Part shown: positions 50,236-58,448 of the stretch, piece by piece | Layout of the letters: every line of letters starts with the position of its first letter | Numbering within the stretch: position 1 is the stretch's first letter | Assembly: GCF_014384905.1 (NCBI RefSeq) | Contig: NZ_JACRSV010000002.1 | Span: 597,840-661,839, forward strand | DNA: 64,000 nt | Source of the DNA: Fumia xinanensis | GTDB taxonomy: Bacteria > Bacillota > Clostridia > Oscillospirales > Ruminococcaceae | Direction: 5' to 3' | The notes under the pieces: model-generated | Databases searched by the model: none | The model's input: the letters and a program-made list of their open reading frames with translations, nothing else | Told to the model about the DNA's origin: nothing | Made by a program: the position numbers and the translations under genes

Positions 50236-50594
50236 ACTGCATCCTCCTCGTAGATCATCTCACGCAGAACAATTTCCTCGGCTCGGTTGCGGATGCTGTT
50301 CATAGCTCCAACCCACGCCATCTGATCATGCTGCTTCGTGCTCTCTGTCACGCCCTCAGCGGCTTTCATTTGCTCAATGATGAGTTCAAGACGGCTCTGT
50401 GCCTGCTCGTTTAAATCAGCCAGATAAGACCACAGCTCACCGTTAAGACACAGAGCGTTGAAACGGATAGGATTATGCTCCTTGATATAATCTCTGTGCA
50501 TACGCCCCCAACGACCAATAGGTCTGGTTTCCTCTGGTAAGCGAATATCAGGAATATAGTAATCGCCACAGCGAATGTAGTTTAGTTCTTGCAT
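50232..50594 (-). CDS. tnpV: TnpV-like transposon-encoded protein
   Basis: About 120 residues: MQELNYIRCGDYYIPDIRLPEETRPIGRWGRMHRDYIKEHNPIRFNALCLNGELWSYLADLNEQAQSRLELII. The IGRWGRMHR-x-YL-x-E-x-x-P motif identifies TnpV of Tn4451-type elements. AGGAGG-like GGAGGT lies just upstream; starts at 50597 or 50594 are both possible. It marks the right arm of the outer element. Confidence 0.9.
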   Translation of the reverse strand: MQELNYIRCGDYYIPDIRLPEETRPIGRWGRMHRDYIKEHNPIRFNALCLNGELWSYLADLNEQAQSRLELIIEQMKAAEGVTESTKQHDQMAWVGAMNSIRNRAEEIVLREMIYEEDAV

Positions 50595-50642
50595 CATATG
50601 TACCTCCAATAAGATTCAAACATTCTGTTAAAGATAGAAAAA

Positions 50643-50675
50643 GGCGATACTTGGTTGTGAAAACCAAGTATCGCC
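50643..50675. repeat. Hairpin in the right arm of the outer element
   Basis: A 14-base perfect stem GGCGATACTTGGTT / AACCAAGTATCGCC with a 5-base loop, upstream of tnpV. It may be a leader structure. Confidence 0.75.
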
Positions 50676-50729
50676 AATTCTTCTTGTCGCACTCCTGTAC
50701 GGCAGCTACCCTATGTCAGTAATGTTCTC

Positions 50730-50766
50730 ATACTGTCTTATTGGAAACTACCTTTCGGCGTCTTTT
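50730..50766 (-). repeat. Right terminal inverted repeat of the outer element
   Basis: In reverse complement: AAAAGACGCCGA, a 10-base spacer, then CCAATAAGACAGTAT, matching 27864-27902. Confidence 0.7.
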
Positions 50767-50826
50767 TTTATAAAGGGAACCTGCCGGTTTTCTTCAAACG
50801 ATGAATGCTGAGTTTTGTGACGCAGT

Positions 50827-52155
50827 TTATAGATAGTGGTAGAAGCGGCGGTATTTGGCAAAGCAGAACACCGTTACGGCCAGGGCGAGAATTTCCGCCG
50901 CCGGAGCTGCCAGCCAGACGCCGTCGGCACCGAACAGGGCAGTCATTCCAAGGGTGCAGACGACTAAGAACAGGAAGGTCCTTAAGAAGGAGAGGATGGC
51001 GGAGGTTTTCCCGTCGGAAAAGGCGGTGAACATAGCGGAGGCAAAGATGTTGTAACCTTTGAAAAGGTAGCTCACCGCATAGATGAGAAGCCCGTGGACG
51101 GCGAACCGGTACACGTCGGTGCCGGGCTTGGCGAACACGGCGGAAAGCGGGCCGGGGAAGAGAAGCGCCCCCGCCGTCATCAGCACTGAGAAGCCGGTGA
51201 GGAGCATCATGCTCATCCGAAACAGCTTTTTGAGTTTTTCGTTGTCTTGGGCGCCGTAATTATAGCTGATAAGAGGGGCCACGCCCATGGAATACCCCAG
51301 GTTGACTGAAACCAGCAGGAAGTCAAGATACATGACGATGGTGATGGCAGCCACGCCGTCCTGCCCCAGGGTTCTCATCATGATGATGTTGAACAGGAAG
51401 GTGGTGACGCTCATGGCAAGGTTGCTGACCATCTCCGACGAACCGTTGGTGATGCTGTGGAGGAGGGAGCGCCAGTCGGCCAGAGGCTTTACAAAACAGA
51501 TTCCCCCGCGCCTGACGGAAAAGTAAATAAGCCCCGCCACGGTGGGAACGCAGTAGCCGATGCCGGTAGCCAGGGCTGCTCCGGCAACGCCCATGCCCAT
51601 GGGAACAATAAACACGTAGTCGAGGATCATGTTGGTGATGCCTCCTGCCAAAGAGGTGATCAGTCCCAGGCCGGGGCGGCCGTCGGCGACCATCATGTTC
51701 TGGAACAGGAGCTGGAGAATGCTGAAGGGGAAAAAGCCCAGAATGGTCAAGGCGTAATCCCGGCAATAATCGAAGAGGGCGTCGTTGGAGCCTAAAAGCC
51801 TGATAATTCCGTCCAGGCCAAAGAAGGATACCGCTGTCAGCACCACGCCGAAGAGGGCGGCGCAGAGCGAGACAAAGGAAAAGACCCGGCAGGCTTCCTC
51901 CCGTCTGCCTTCGCCCACTTTTCGGGCCACGATGGCGGTGAGCCCGGTGCTGAACATAAGCCCGATGGCGTAGACCACGTTGATGACCGGATAGACGATG
52001 TTCACCGCCGACAAGGCATCGGTATTGACGAAATTCGACACGAAAAATCCGTCTACAATGGTATAAAGGGCAGTAAACACCATGACGATGATGGACGGCA
52101 GGGTGAATTTGATCAAAAAGGGCAGGGTGATGCGCTTGGAAAGATTGTTACTCAT
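50827..52155 (-). CDS. MATE family efflux transporter, MarR-linked
   Basis: 442 residues from MSNNLSKRITLPFLIKFTLPSIIVMVFTALYTIVDGFFVSNFV, with about 12 membrane segments. Landmarks are GLMFSTGLTAIVARKVGEG, the mid-protein repeat NGSSEMVSNLAMSVTTFLFNIIMM and SYNYGAQDNEKLKKLF. It overlaps the end of the upstream marR gene by eight bases, so they are co-transcribed. The usual logic is that the MarR protein represses the exporter until a toxic compound is bound. A start at 52272 would lie deep inside marR and is rejected. Substrate unknown. Confidence 0.94.
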   Translation of the reverse strand: MSNNLSKRITLPFLIKFTLPSIIVMVFTALYTIVDGFFVSNFVNTDALSAVNIVYPVINVVYAIGLMFSTGLTAIVARKVGEGRREEACRVFSFVSLCAALFGVVLTAVSFFGLDGIIRLLGSNDALFDYCRDYALTILGFFPFSILQLLFQNMMVADGRPGLGLITSLAGGITNMILDYVFIVPMGMGVAGAALATGIGYCVPTVAGLIYFSVRRGGICFVKPLADWRSLLHSITNGSSEMVSNLAMSVTTFLFNIIMMRTLGQDGVAAITIVMYLDFLLVSVNLGYSMGVAPLISYNYGAQDNEKLKKLFRMSMMLLTGFSVLMTAGALLFPGPLSAVFAKPGTDVYRFAVHGLLIYAVSYLFKGYNIFASAMFTAFSDGKTSAILSFLRTFLFLVVCTLGMTALFGADGVWLAAPAAEILALAVTVFCFAKYRRFYHYL

Positions 52156-52582
52156 CACAGTCCTCCCACTCGCAGTCGGCGATGTCCTGGAGCATCCGGC
52201 AGAAGAGGGATACTTCTTCCGGGGTATATTTTTTCTCAATTTTTCGGCCGATGGCGGTAAAAATGTTGTCAAAACGGTCGTAGATGTCCTGCATTTCCGG
52301 ATGGAGGGTAAGGTAAAAGACCCGCTTGTCGGTTTCGCTCTGGGTTTTGACGAGGCAGCCCCGTTTTACCAGTTCCGCCACCTTCATAGTGACAGCGGAT
52401 TTGGTGATGCCCAAAGCGTCGGCCAGCTTGCTGACGGTGCAGCGCTCCGTTTGTGAAATGATGTCCAGGTAGAGCATGCTGTTGTTTGTGAGCTCCTTGT
52501 AGCTGCCTGTGTCCTTGGTCAGCCGCAGCTCCCGGAGGGACATTTGGTAATAAAAGTGGTTGACTGTGTCGAGAAATTTCAT
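52148..52582 (-). CDS. MarR family transcriptional regulator
   Basis: 144 residues from MKFLDTVNHFYYQMSLRELRLTK. The winged helix is LYLDIISQTERCTVSKLADALGITKSAVTMKVAELVKRGCLVKTQSETDKRVFYLTLHPEMQ, with the wing Asp-x-Arg (SETDKR). GGAGG precedes ATG 52582. It controls itself and the MATE gene through the inverted repeat at 52604-52639. Confidence 0.94.
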   Translation of the reverse strand: MKFLDTVNHFYYQMSLRELRLTKDTGSYKELTNNSMLYLDIISQTERCTVSKLADALGITKSAVTMKVAELVKRGCLVKTQSETDKRVFYLTLHPEMQDIYDRFDNIFTAIGRKIEKKYTPEEVSLFCRMLQDIADCEWEDCDE

Positions 52583-52603
52583 AAGAATCCTCCGTGGAAA
52601 CAA

Positions 52604-52639
52604 ATAGTTAAGTAAACTTAATTAAAAATGCTTAACTAT
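52604..52639. promoter_or_regulatory. Probable MarR operator
   Basis: Arms ATAGTTAAG / CTTAACTAT with an 18-base centre that itself contains AAACTTAATT. It lies 22 bases upstream of the marR start. Confidence 0.7.
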
Positions 52640-52679
52640 TATAGCGTGAATAATCCTGCTTGTCAAGGGGAATCTCTAA

Positions 52680-52989
52680 TTTTAGACAAAAAAATAGCCC
52701 TATGAAGGGCTGACGTGGAACGATCCCTTAAGACAAAGCGGCCCATAGGACTTATAGCGGTGATTTATCCAGCTCAGCGCCCTTAGAGCGGGCACTCCGG
52801 CGCTTTGGCAGGGAGCCCGTCGACTGCATATACCGCTCCCCATGTTTGCCCTCATGGGAAAACATCGGGTGCGGGTCCGAAAATACGCAGGGGTGCGAGG
52901 CGGGCTTCCTGCCGAAACGCCGGGTAAGTTTAGACAAGATTCCTTTAAATAATCTAATTATAGATAAAATTTGTCTAAACGTCAATGGG
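52680..52989 (-). other. Compact minus-strand transcription unit, RNA gene or small protein
   Basis: A near-ideal promoter on the minus strand (TTGACG 52980-52985, 17 bases, TATAAT 52957-52962) drives about 250 bases ending in the terminator AGCCCT-ATGA-AGGGCT plus seven T (52688-52711). The inverted repeat GTTTAGACAA / TTGTCTAAAC surrounds the -10 box, and a third TTTAGACAAA lies at the far end (52681-52690), so the whole unit is also flanked like a small transposon. Inside, a frame from TTG 52937 would give about 60 residues (RRFGRKPASHPCVFSDPHP, ..., SKGAELDKSPL), but the ribosome site is only three bases away. Whether it acts as RNA, protein or a MITE is open. Confidence 0.5.
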
Positions 52990-53170
52990 GTAAATTTAAT
53001 TCGTGTATAATATTTTTTACCAACGGCGGAAAACCCCGGGAAATAGGGGCATAGTCGTTATAAAATTTTTTTCGCGCTTGGGAAAATTTTCCAGTGAGGG
53101 AAAATTTTTTGCGGGCGCAGATGCCGCGGAAATGTCTGCGGCAGGGATCATGGGTAGGAGTGAGGCATAG

Positions 53171-53398
53171 TTGAATCGTTTGAAGGAGCTTCGGGTGGAT
53201 AGGGATTTGACACAGAGCCAGGTTGCGGCGGCAATCGGAATCACCCAGCGCAAGTACAGTTACATCGAAACGGGGATCCAGCAGGCCACCGAGGCGATTT
53301 TGAAAAACCTGGCGGAGTATTACGGCGTCAGCGTGGATTATCTTCTCAAGCTGACCGACGATCCCGCGCCATATCCCAAAAAAAAGAGGCGCATCTGA
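53171..53398 (+). CDS. XRE-family HTH regulator (small)
   Basis: 75 residues from TTG (MNRLKELRVDRDLTQSQVAAAIGITQRKYSYIETGIQQATEAILKNLAEYYGVSVDYLLKLTDDPAPYPKKKRRI). A complete Cro/C1 HTH with a basic tail. GGAGTGAGG precedes the TTG. A TATAAT box lies at about 53006-53011. It is an orphan: no neighbour gene in the same operon was found, and its targets are unknown. Confidence 0.9.
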   Translation: MNRLKELRVDRDLTQSQVAAAIGITQRKYSYIETGIQQATEAILKNLAEYYGVSVDYLLKLTDDPAPYPKKKRRI

Positions 53399-53604
53399 GA
53401 GATGGCACTCCGTTTTCCCAAAAGCCGAAGCGGGGAAAATGAAGTTCATTCGAGCGGGCCTCTGGGAAGTCAGAAATGCTGTGCGCGATCAGTGATCCTG
53501 GGGGGAGGCGGCGTGCAGCCCTTGTTGTTCAGCGAAGGTTCTTTGAAAGCCATCGGGGGAATCCGGGCGGCGCAGCCGGGGGAAATGGCGTCTAGAGCAA
53601 AAAG

Positions 53605-53747
53605 TTTCGATGCCCGGGCAGGAAGCCCGTTATAACCGCGGCATGTCCCTCATCATGTTAAAGAACGGCGAAGTCCTGCTGCATGGAGCGAGGGGGTCTG
53701 CCTGATTGCGGTGGGTGAAAGACGAGCCTCCTGCCCGGACATCGAAA
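53605..53747. repeat. 19-base inverted repeat, 105 bases apart
   Basis: TTTCGATGCCCGGGCAGGA (53605-53623) and TCCTGCCCGGACATCGAAA (53729-53747), one mismatch. No protein is supported between 53399 and 53934; the remaining bases are GC-rich then AT-rich. Confidence 0.7.
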
Positions 53748-53934
53748 GAGTGCTGTGGCACTGCAAATTTTACAATTGATTCATAAAGGTTCAAATTTAA
53801 ACTTTTAGGGCTTAAATATAATTCTATTATAATCAATTTTAGGCTTTTGTCAATCCTTTTTTATAAATTTTACAAAATAGTTTGCTTGAGAACAGGCATT
53901 CTAAATGGTATACTCTAACAAAGTGGGTGATGAA

Positions 53935-54153
53935 ATGTCTTTTAGCTACAAGCCTTTGTGGAAGATGCTCATTGACCTGGATATGTCCAAAAAAGAATTT
54001 GCTGATGCTGTGGACATTTCGATGAGCACTATTAAGAGAATGGCCAAAAACGAATACGTCTCGCTGAAAATCATCGACGAGATTTGCGATAAGTTGGAAT
54101 GTACGCCAGAGGATGTCATCTACTACATTCCCAATAAAAAAGAAGAAAAATAA
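53935..54153 (+). CDS. XRE-family HTH regulator (orphan)
   Basis: 72 residues: MSFSYKPLWKMLIDLDMSKKEFADAVDISMSTIKRMAKNEYVSLKIIDEICDKLECTPEDVIYYIPNKKEEK, a minimal HTH of the same type as those at 41092 and 47612. There is a GTGGGTGATGAA leader; the in-frame ATG at 53905 is less likely. A hairpin with AAACCGG / CCGGTTT follows the stop. No partner gene is seen. Confidence 0.88.
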   Translation: MSFSYKPLWKMLIDLDMSKKEFADAVDISMSTIKRMAKNEYVSLKIIDEICDKLECTPEDVIYYIPNKKEEK

Positions 54154-54253
54154 ACCGGTGGGGAATAAAATCTCTGCCGGTTTGCTGTTTTTGGGGACTG
54201 GAAGAAATGGCCCCCTAAAAAGAGGTGTAAAAAAACACGAGAACCGCCTTCCT

Positions 54254-54367
54254 TTAATGGGAAAGCGGTTCTTGTGCCCTAATCTCCTTCATTCTCCAGC
54301 TATCGAGAGCAGCAGGCAACACGCCCGCTGAGATCTGTATGAACTCAACCATCGCCGCGGGTGTCAT
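54254..54367 (-). CDS. Mini-protein with own terminator (type I toxin-like layout, tentative)
   Basis: 37 residues: MTPAAMVEFIQISAGVLPAA, then LDSWRMKEIRAQEPLSH. The first ~21 are moderately hydrophobic. The stop codon lies in the loop of a strong minus-strand terminator (AGAACCGC / GCGGTTCT and seven T, 54226-54275). An AAAATATAAT box lies 25 bases upstream. A short hydrophobic frame with its own promoter and terminator is the layout of type I toxins, but the ribosome site is weak and no known toxin was recognised. Confidence 0.25.
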   Translation of the reverse strand: MTPAAMVEFIQISAGVLPAALDSWRMKEIRAQEPLSH

Positions 54368-54369
54368 GG

Positions 54370-54670
54370 CCGCTTCGATGATTATTATATTTTAGCACAA
54401 AAGTCCATAAAAAGCAAGACTTTGTGAATTTTTTTGGAATAATTTTCGGATTGCGGAGTAAATCGGGCGGGATCCACAGGCCTATCAGGGATTCGGCGGC
54501 ATTTTTTTGTTTTTCCGGCGGGAACGACATACTTCTTGTCCGGCGAGAACGAAAAGCCTCAAATGAACGCGGCGGGTGGGTCCTGTCAATGCCCTCGGCG
54601 GACGACGGAGAAGAAATAGATGGAGGCTGCGCCCTTTGGCAGCGGCCAGATGCGGAAAGAATAAAAATTT
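54370..54670. other. Intergenic stretch without recognisable gene
   Basis: AT-rich then GC-rich DNA; no ribosome site plus frame combination was convincing. Confidence 0.4.
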
Positions 54671-54674
54671 ACCG

Positions 54675-55094
54675 TTGACAAATAATGTTAGTTGTGGTAA
54701 ACTTACATTTGGAAAGAAGTTAGTGCAACCTAACTTTTCTTTCCGGCCAATATGCTGTTCTGGTCCGACGGACAGGACTGGCGGGGAGCTTTACCGTTTC
54801 CCGTCAGGGGCAAATAAGGCAGATACGCCGCCGCTCTCCTGGCGGCAAACAAACGAACCGGTTTCCCGGCGTCCGCCGTCTCAAGGGGGCGGCGGCCCAT
54901 GAAACCGAAACTTGGCCGGGCACTGCTCATGGGCGGCGCCACAGGATTTCATGGGATGTGCGGCCTGCAAAGCCGGACATGGGCGAAGGTTATCCGAAGA
55001 GCAGGCCTAAATTTTTGCTGATACTTCATTAATATATCCATCCTTATTGATTGGGAAGGCCGCCTGTACTGTTCAGTACGGGCGGTTTTCCTTT
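54675..55094 (+). promoter_or_regulatory. Orphan promoter with metal-regulator-like boxes, ending in a terminator
   Basis: TTGACA (54675-54680), 17 bases, TAAACT (54698-54703). The palindrome AGTTAG-TGCAAC-CTAACT (54718-54735) follows, with GTTAGTTGTGGTAAAC over the -10, in the style of DtxR/IdeR-type iron boxes. A terminator CCGCCTGTACTG / CAGTACGGGCGG plus TTTTCCTTTT closes the unit at 55060-55094. The only frame inside with any promise is 40 codons (54899-55021, MKPKLGRALLMGGATGFHGM...), without a good ribosome site. Confidence 0.45.
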
Positions 55095-55447
55095 TGGCTA
55101 GCTCCCACCTTGCCGCCCTGTCTTCAGGGGGCTTTTCCGCGCCTCATTGGGCGATTGGGGAAGCCGCTGGGCGGCGATTTGCCAGGCGGGGAAAATCGTT
55201 GCCTTTTGGGACGGGATATGATAGAATGTGAATGAAATATGTGTTCGTTCAAAGATAAATTTGAGCCGCAGAGAGGATCGTTCCTTCAGCATTTTCGCCT
55301 GAGGGGCGCGGCTCTGTTTATGGCGGGAGGCGGGCAGCTGGAAATCCGGGCCGGGCCGGCGCTTCCAGTGGAAGGAAAATACGACGAATAAGCGGCTGCC
55401 CCGCGGCCAGAGCTGAAACGGCGGCAGGCGTTTAAGGAGGGAAAGCT

Positions 55448-56506
55448 ATGCTCAATGGAAAAAATGTGATTGCGCTGAGAATGCGGCGGCAGTATATGGG
55501 GGAAAAGGCTTCGGAGGAAGAATATGAGACTCTGTTTCGGGATTTGTCTCCGGTTCCCACCGTATATTGGTGCTGTCCTGGGGAGCCGCCGGTACTCAGT
55601 GAGCGCGCTTCCTTTGACGACCGGCTTTTCAACACCCGGCGCCGGGCGAGGCGGGAGATCCTGAAGGGGCGGTTCCAGGGGGGAACCATCGGCTATGTGG
55701 ACCGGCAGGATTTGTCCCTCTACGGGAGCATTTACCGCAAAGCGCCCAAGGCCTTCACCCAGGTGCAGGAGGAGCTGCTGGCGCTCCTCAGGCGGGAGGG
55801 GCCCATGAACATCGGGCTGATGAAGGAACTGACTGGGCTGCTGGTGAAGGAGATCACCCCGGCGCTGCACAAATTGCAGGAGGCGTTTCTCGTCTTTGAG
55901 GATCAGGCGGACAACGAGTGGGACCGGGCTTGGTACCTGATGGAGGGGGAGTTCCCGGAGCTGAACCTGGCCCTCAACAGGGGGGAGGCCATCGAGGCGG
56001 CGGTGCTGCGGTTTGCCTATCGTATCGTGGCGTTTGACCTGCCCATGGCGAAATCTTTTTTCCGCCTGCCGGTAAGGGATCTGAAGGCCGCTTTGGACGG
56101 ACTGCTGGCACAGGGAGCGCTTGTATCCTGCCCGGTGGATGGGGAAGGGGTCCGGCTGCTGCTCCGGGAGGATGTAGCACTGCTGGAAAGTGAGGCGTTT
56201 TCCATCGAGCCGTCGGCGCTGGCTCTCCACCGGAACGATTTTCTGGTCAAGGCTATGGAGCAGGCCCTCAAAGAGCGGTTCGACCGGCCGGATTGGGAGG
56301 TGCTCCAATATTTGCTCATCGACGGCAGTTTTCAGGGGGCGGTTTACGGCAAGTTCAAAAACGGCCCGTTCTTAGTGGAGGATGTTTGGGCCGAAGAGTC
56401 GGTGAGACATCGGAAAGAGGAACTGCTGAGAGCGGCGAAGGAGGCCAATCCGGCACCGGAAAGCCTTCCGAAACGGTACTGCGGGGAAGAGCTGAAGGAG
56501 GGATGA
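55448..56506 (+). CDS. Winged-helix DNA-binding protein (YcaQ/AlkZ-like, HTH_42)
   Basis: 352 residues. The opening NVIALRMRRQYMGEKASEEEYETLFRDLSPVPTVYWCCPGEPP and the blocks RRRARREILKGRFQGGTIGYVDRQDLSLYG, LLALLRREGPMNIGLMKELTGLLVKEITPALHKLQEAFLVFED and DGSFQGAVYGKFKNGPFLVEDVW fit Firmicutes members of the winged-helix family to which the DNA glycosylases AlkZ/YcaQ belong. Glycosylase activity is possible, not shown. AGGAGGG precedes the ATG. The next gene starts three bases after the stop. Confidence 0.85.
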   Translation: MLNGKNVIALRMRRQYMGEKASEEEYETLFRDLSPVPTVYWCCPGEPPVLSERASFDDRLFNTRRRARREILKGRFQGGTIGYVDRQDLSLYGSIYRKAPKAFTQVQEELLALLRREGPMNIGLMKELTGLLVKEITPALHKLQEAFLVFEDQADNEWDRAWYLMEGEFPELNLALNRGEAIEAAVLRFAYRIVAFDLPMAKSFFRLPVRDLKAALDGLLAQGALVSCPVDGEGVRLLLREDVALLESEAFSIEPSALALHRNDFLVKAMEQALKERFDRPDWEVLQYLLIDGSFQGAVYGKFKNGPFLVEDVWAEESVRHRKEELLRAAKEANPAPESLPKRYCGEELKEG

Positions 56507-56509
56507 CGG

Positions 56510-58426
56510 ATGGAAATCCAGATGAGGGACAGGGGCCGTTATATGGACGGAGAAACCCCGCGAAATGTGATGCTTTCGGTGTATCCTTCGGGGGGAGAAG
56601 AGAAGGTGAGCGGTTTCGGCATGGTGCGTGAGCCGGGACTTGCCAGCTGGAAGTATTTTACCTACCCACTTTCCGCGCTCCGGGGCATAAAAATCCAGCG
56701 AAACCATGCCATCTGGCTGTGTTTGGATTTTCTAGACGAGGGCCGGACGGAAACAGTCTGCCTGCCGGGGTTGTCCAATGTGAGCGAGGTGGAGAGGATT
56801 CTTCGGCAATACCTGGCGGAGAAGGAAGGGGCCTCTGCCGCTGGAGAAGCGCCCGCTCCGGCGCAGGGGGCTGACGCGGGAAAAGAGCCGTCTGCTCCCG
56901 CGGCTGCTGGACCAGAAAGGCACCGGAAGGACAGTGATCCCACCGGAACTGCGTCCTATTTCGTCACCGAGGCGGTCAAAGAGGCTATCGGGCTTTACCG
57001 GTATCCGGCCTACGCCCTGCACCGGGACGGGGAATCGGTGGCGGCCCTGTATCGGGACAGCGGCGGGAGCCTCTGTTTTCTTGGGGCGGACGGGACTTAT
57101 AAAAAGGAAGACCGGCGAGTCATCGAGGCGCGGCATATCCACTACTTCGGTCCTGCGGGGCAGGCGGAGGGAAGCAAGGAGGCCGCCGCCAGAATTCCGG
57201 TGGATCTGAGCTGGATCCCTCACCCGGAGGCCTATTTTCTCTACTGGGAGGAGATGGGGCGGCGGGCCGCCGCCGGCGAAAAGCTCAGTGGAATCCTGCT
57301 CCACTATTTCGACCCCAAGGAGAGCCGGTGCGGCGATTTGCTGCTGCCGGAAGGAGTGCTGAGCTTTCTGCGGGAGCATTACCCTGAAAAAGATTACGGG
57401 CGGCAGTCCGCCGCCAAGAGGGAGACTATAGAAGGGAAGAAAGCGGCGGCCTCGGCGGATGAAGCCGCGGCAGAGAACAAAAATCCCGGTACAGGGCCGA
57501 TTGAGCAAGCGGGTTCCGGAAAAGAAGAGGTTAAAGCGGCAGTTTCGAAGGCCGTGGAAACTTCTGTCAGCAGGGCGGGGTCCGCACAGGGAGCGAAGGC
57601 TGATTCGGGTGCGAAAACAGCTTCTCAGGTGGGTTCAGGTGGGGGTTTCGGCACGGATTTCCGGCAGAGAGCAGATGCGGTTTCGGAGAAAGGAGCTGGG
57701 CAAGGTTTCCGGACTTCGAATGCGGATTCCCGGCAGACGCCGAGCGCCCTTTCCGGCGCGGGGAAGAGTTCTTTGACTGCGGGCGAAGTGTCGGGCCGAG
57801 GGCTGGGCGCTTCGTCCAAAGATTCCGCCCGGACGATGAATTTTGCCAGGATGGGAAAGGAAGCGTCTAAACCGTCAGCTGCCCCGGCGGCCCGGACGGC
57901 GGCTCCGGTTTATGAGAAGCCGTCCTACGCAAAAGCCTCGGAGGCGTTTGAGAAGGAATTTCCGGGGTGGGAACCGGTTTCCCGGGAAAAAGGGGGTTTT
58001 GTTTCGGCAGGAGCTGTCGAAGGACAGCCGGATTCCGCCCCATTTGAAGAAGCGGGTCCCGTTCCAGAAAGGCCGACTGTTTCAGTGCAGAAGGCAAGCC
58101 ATGAGACAAACGAAGCCTCCGGGACTTTGAAATCGGCAGGATCCCGGCAGGGGATTGCGGCTGAAGAGAGAAAAAGTCCCCTCGGCGCAGAGATAGGGCA
58201 GCAGGATGCTTCTGCTGCGGCTGATGGGCCAGCATTTGGGGACGCTGTTGGAAGCGGAGGGGGCTGCCCCTTGGCCCACGGGCTCCACGACCCGAATCCC
58301 GGCGGCAAACTGACGGTGTCCCAATACTGGGATCTGGCAAAGGAGCTGAAAAAGCTCTGGGACGACGGGTTCATCGACGAGGCGGAGTACCGTCGAGTGA
58401 AGCGGGGCCTGCTGGATCGGACATGA
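56510..58426 (+). CDS. Large protein with PH-like start, disordered middle and SHOCT-like end
   Basis: 638 residues. The N-terminal ~95 (PRNVMLSVYPSGGEEKVSGFGMVREPGLASWKYFTYPLSALRGIKIQRNHAIWLCLDF) look like a bacterial PH-type beta domain. A second folded part (~145-310; AVKEAIGLYRYPAYALHRDGESVAALYRD...HYFDPKESRCGDLLLPEGVLSFL) follows. Residues ~315-590 are low complexity, rich in Ala/Gly/Ser/Lys. The C-terminus, GGKLTVSQYWDLAKELKKLWDDGFIDEAEYRRVKRGLL, is a SHOCT-type oligomerisation helix pair. No signal peptide. It is coupled to the winged-helix gene (3-base gap). A role as assembly or scaffold protein is inferred only. Confidence 0.8.
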   Translation: MEIQMRDRGRYMDGETPRNVMLSVYPSGGEEKVSGFGMVREPGLASWKYFTYPLSALRGIKIQRNHAIWLCLDFLDEGRTETVCLPGLSNVSEVERILRQYLAEKEGASAAGEAPAPAQGADAGKEPSAPAAAGPERHRKDSDPTGTASYFVTEAVKEAIGLYRYPAYALHRDGESVAALYRDSGGSLCFLGADGTYKKEDRRVIEARHIHYFGPAGQAEGSKEAAARIPVDLSWIPHPEAYFLYWEEMGRRAAAGEKLSGILLHYFDPKESRCGDLLLPEGVLSFLREHYPEKDYGRQSAAKRETIEGKKAAASADEAAAENKNPGTGPIEQAGSGKEEVKAAVSKAVETSVSRAGSAQGAKADSGAKTASQVGSGGGFGTDFRQRADAVSEKGAGQGFRTSNADSRQTPSALSGAGKSSLTAGEVSGRGLGASSKDSARTMNFARMGKEASKPSAAPAARTAAPVYEKPSYAKASEAFEKEFPGWEPVSREKGGFVSAGAVEGQPDSAPFEEAGPVPERPTVSVQKASHETNEASGTLKSAGSRQGIAAEERKSPLGAEIGQQDASAAADGPAFGDAVGSGGGCPLAHGLHDPNPGGKLTVSQYWDLAKELKKLWDDGFIDEAEYRRVKRGLLDRT

Positions 58427-58448
58427 CGGAAAAACGGGGTTTATAGAT

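Larger units (their letters stand above)
27864..50766. mobile_element. Outer Tn4451-like mobilizable element (~22.9 kb), split by an inner element
   Basis: The ends are defined by imperfect terminal inverted repeats (27864-27902 and 50730-50766) and by change of base composition against the GC-rich flanks. It carries a large serine recombinase (interrupted), tnpW, a MobP-type relaxase, mobC, DUF6809 and tnpV, all typical of Tn4451-type elements. Cargo is XRE-Shedu-HEPN, type I restriction-modification, XRE/ImmA and three small proteins. The exact crossover bases at the ends were not resolved. Confidence 0.8.

Noticed and set aside
55286..56308. Minus-strand frame of 340 codons opposite the winged-helix gene
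   Set aside because: Antisense shadow; the plus-strand gene has clear family blocks.
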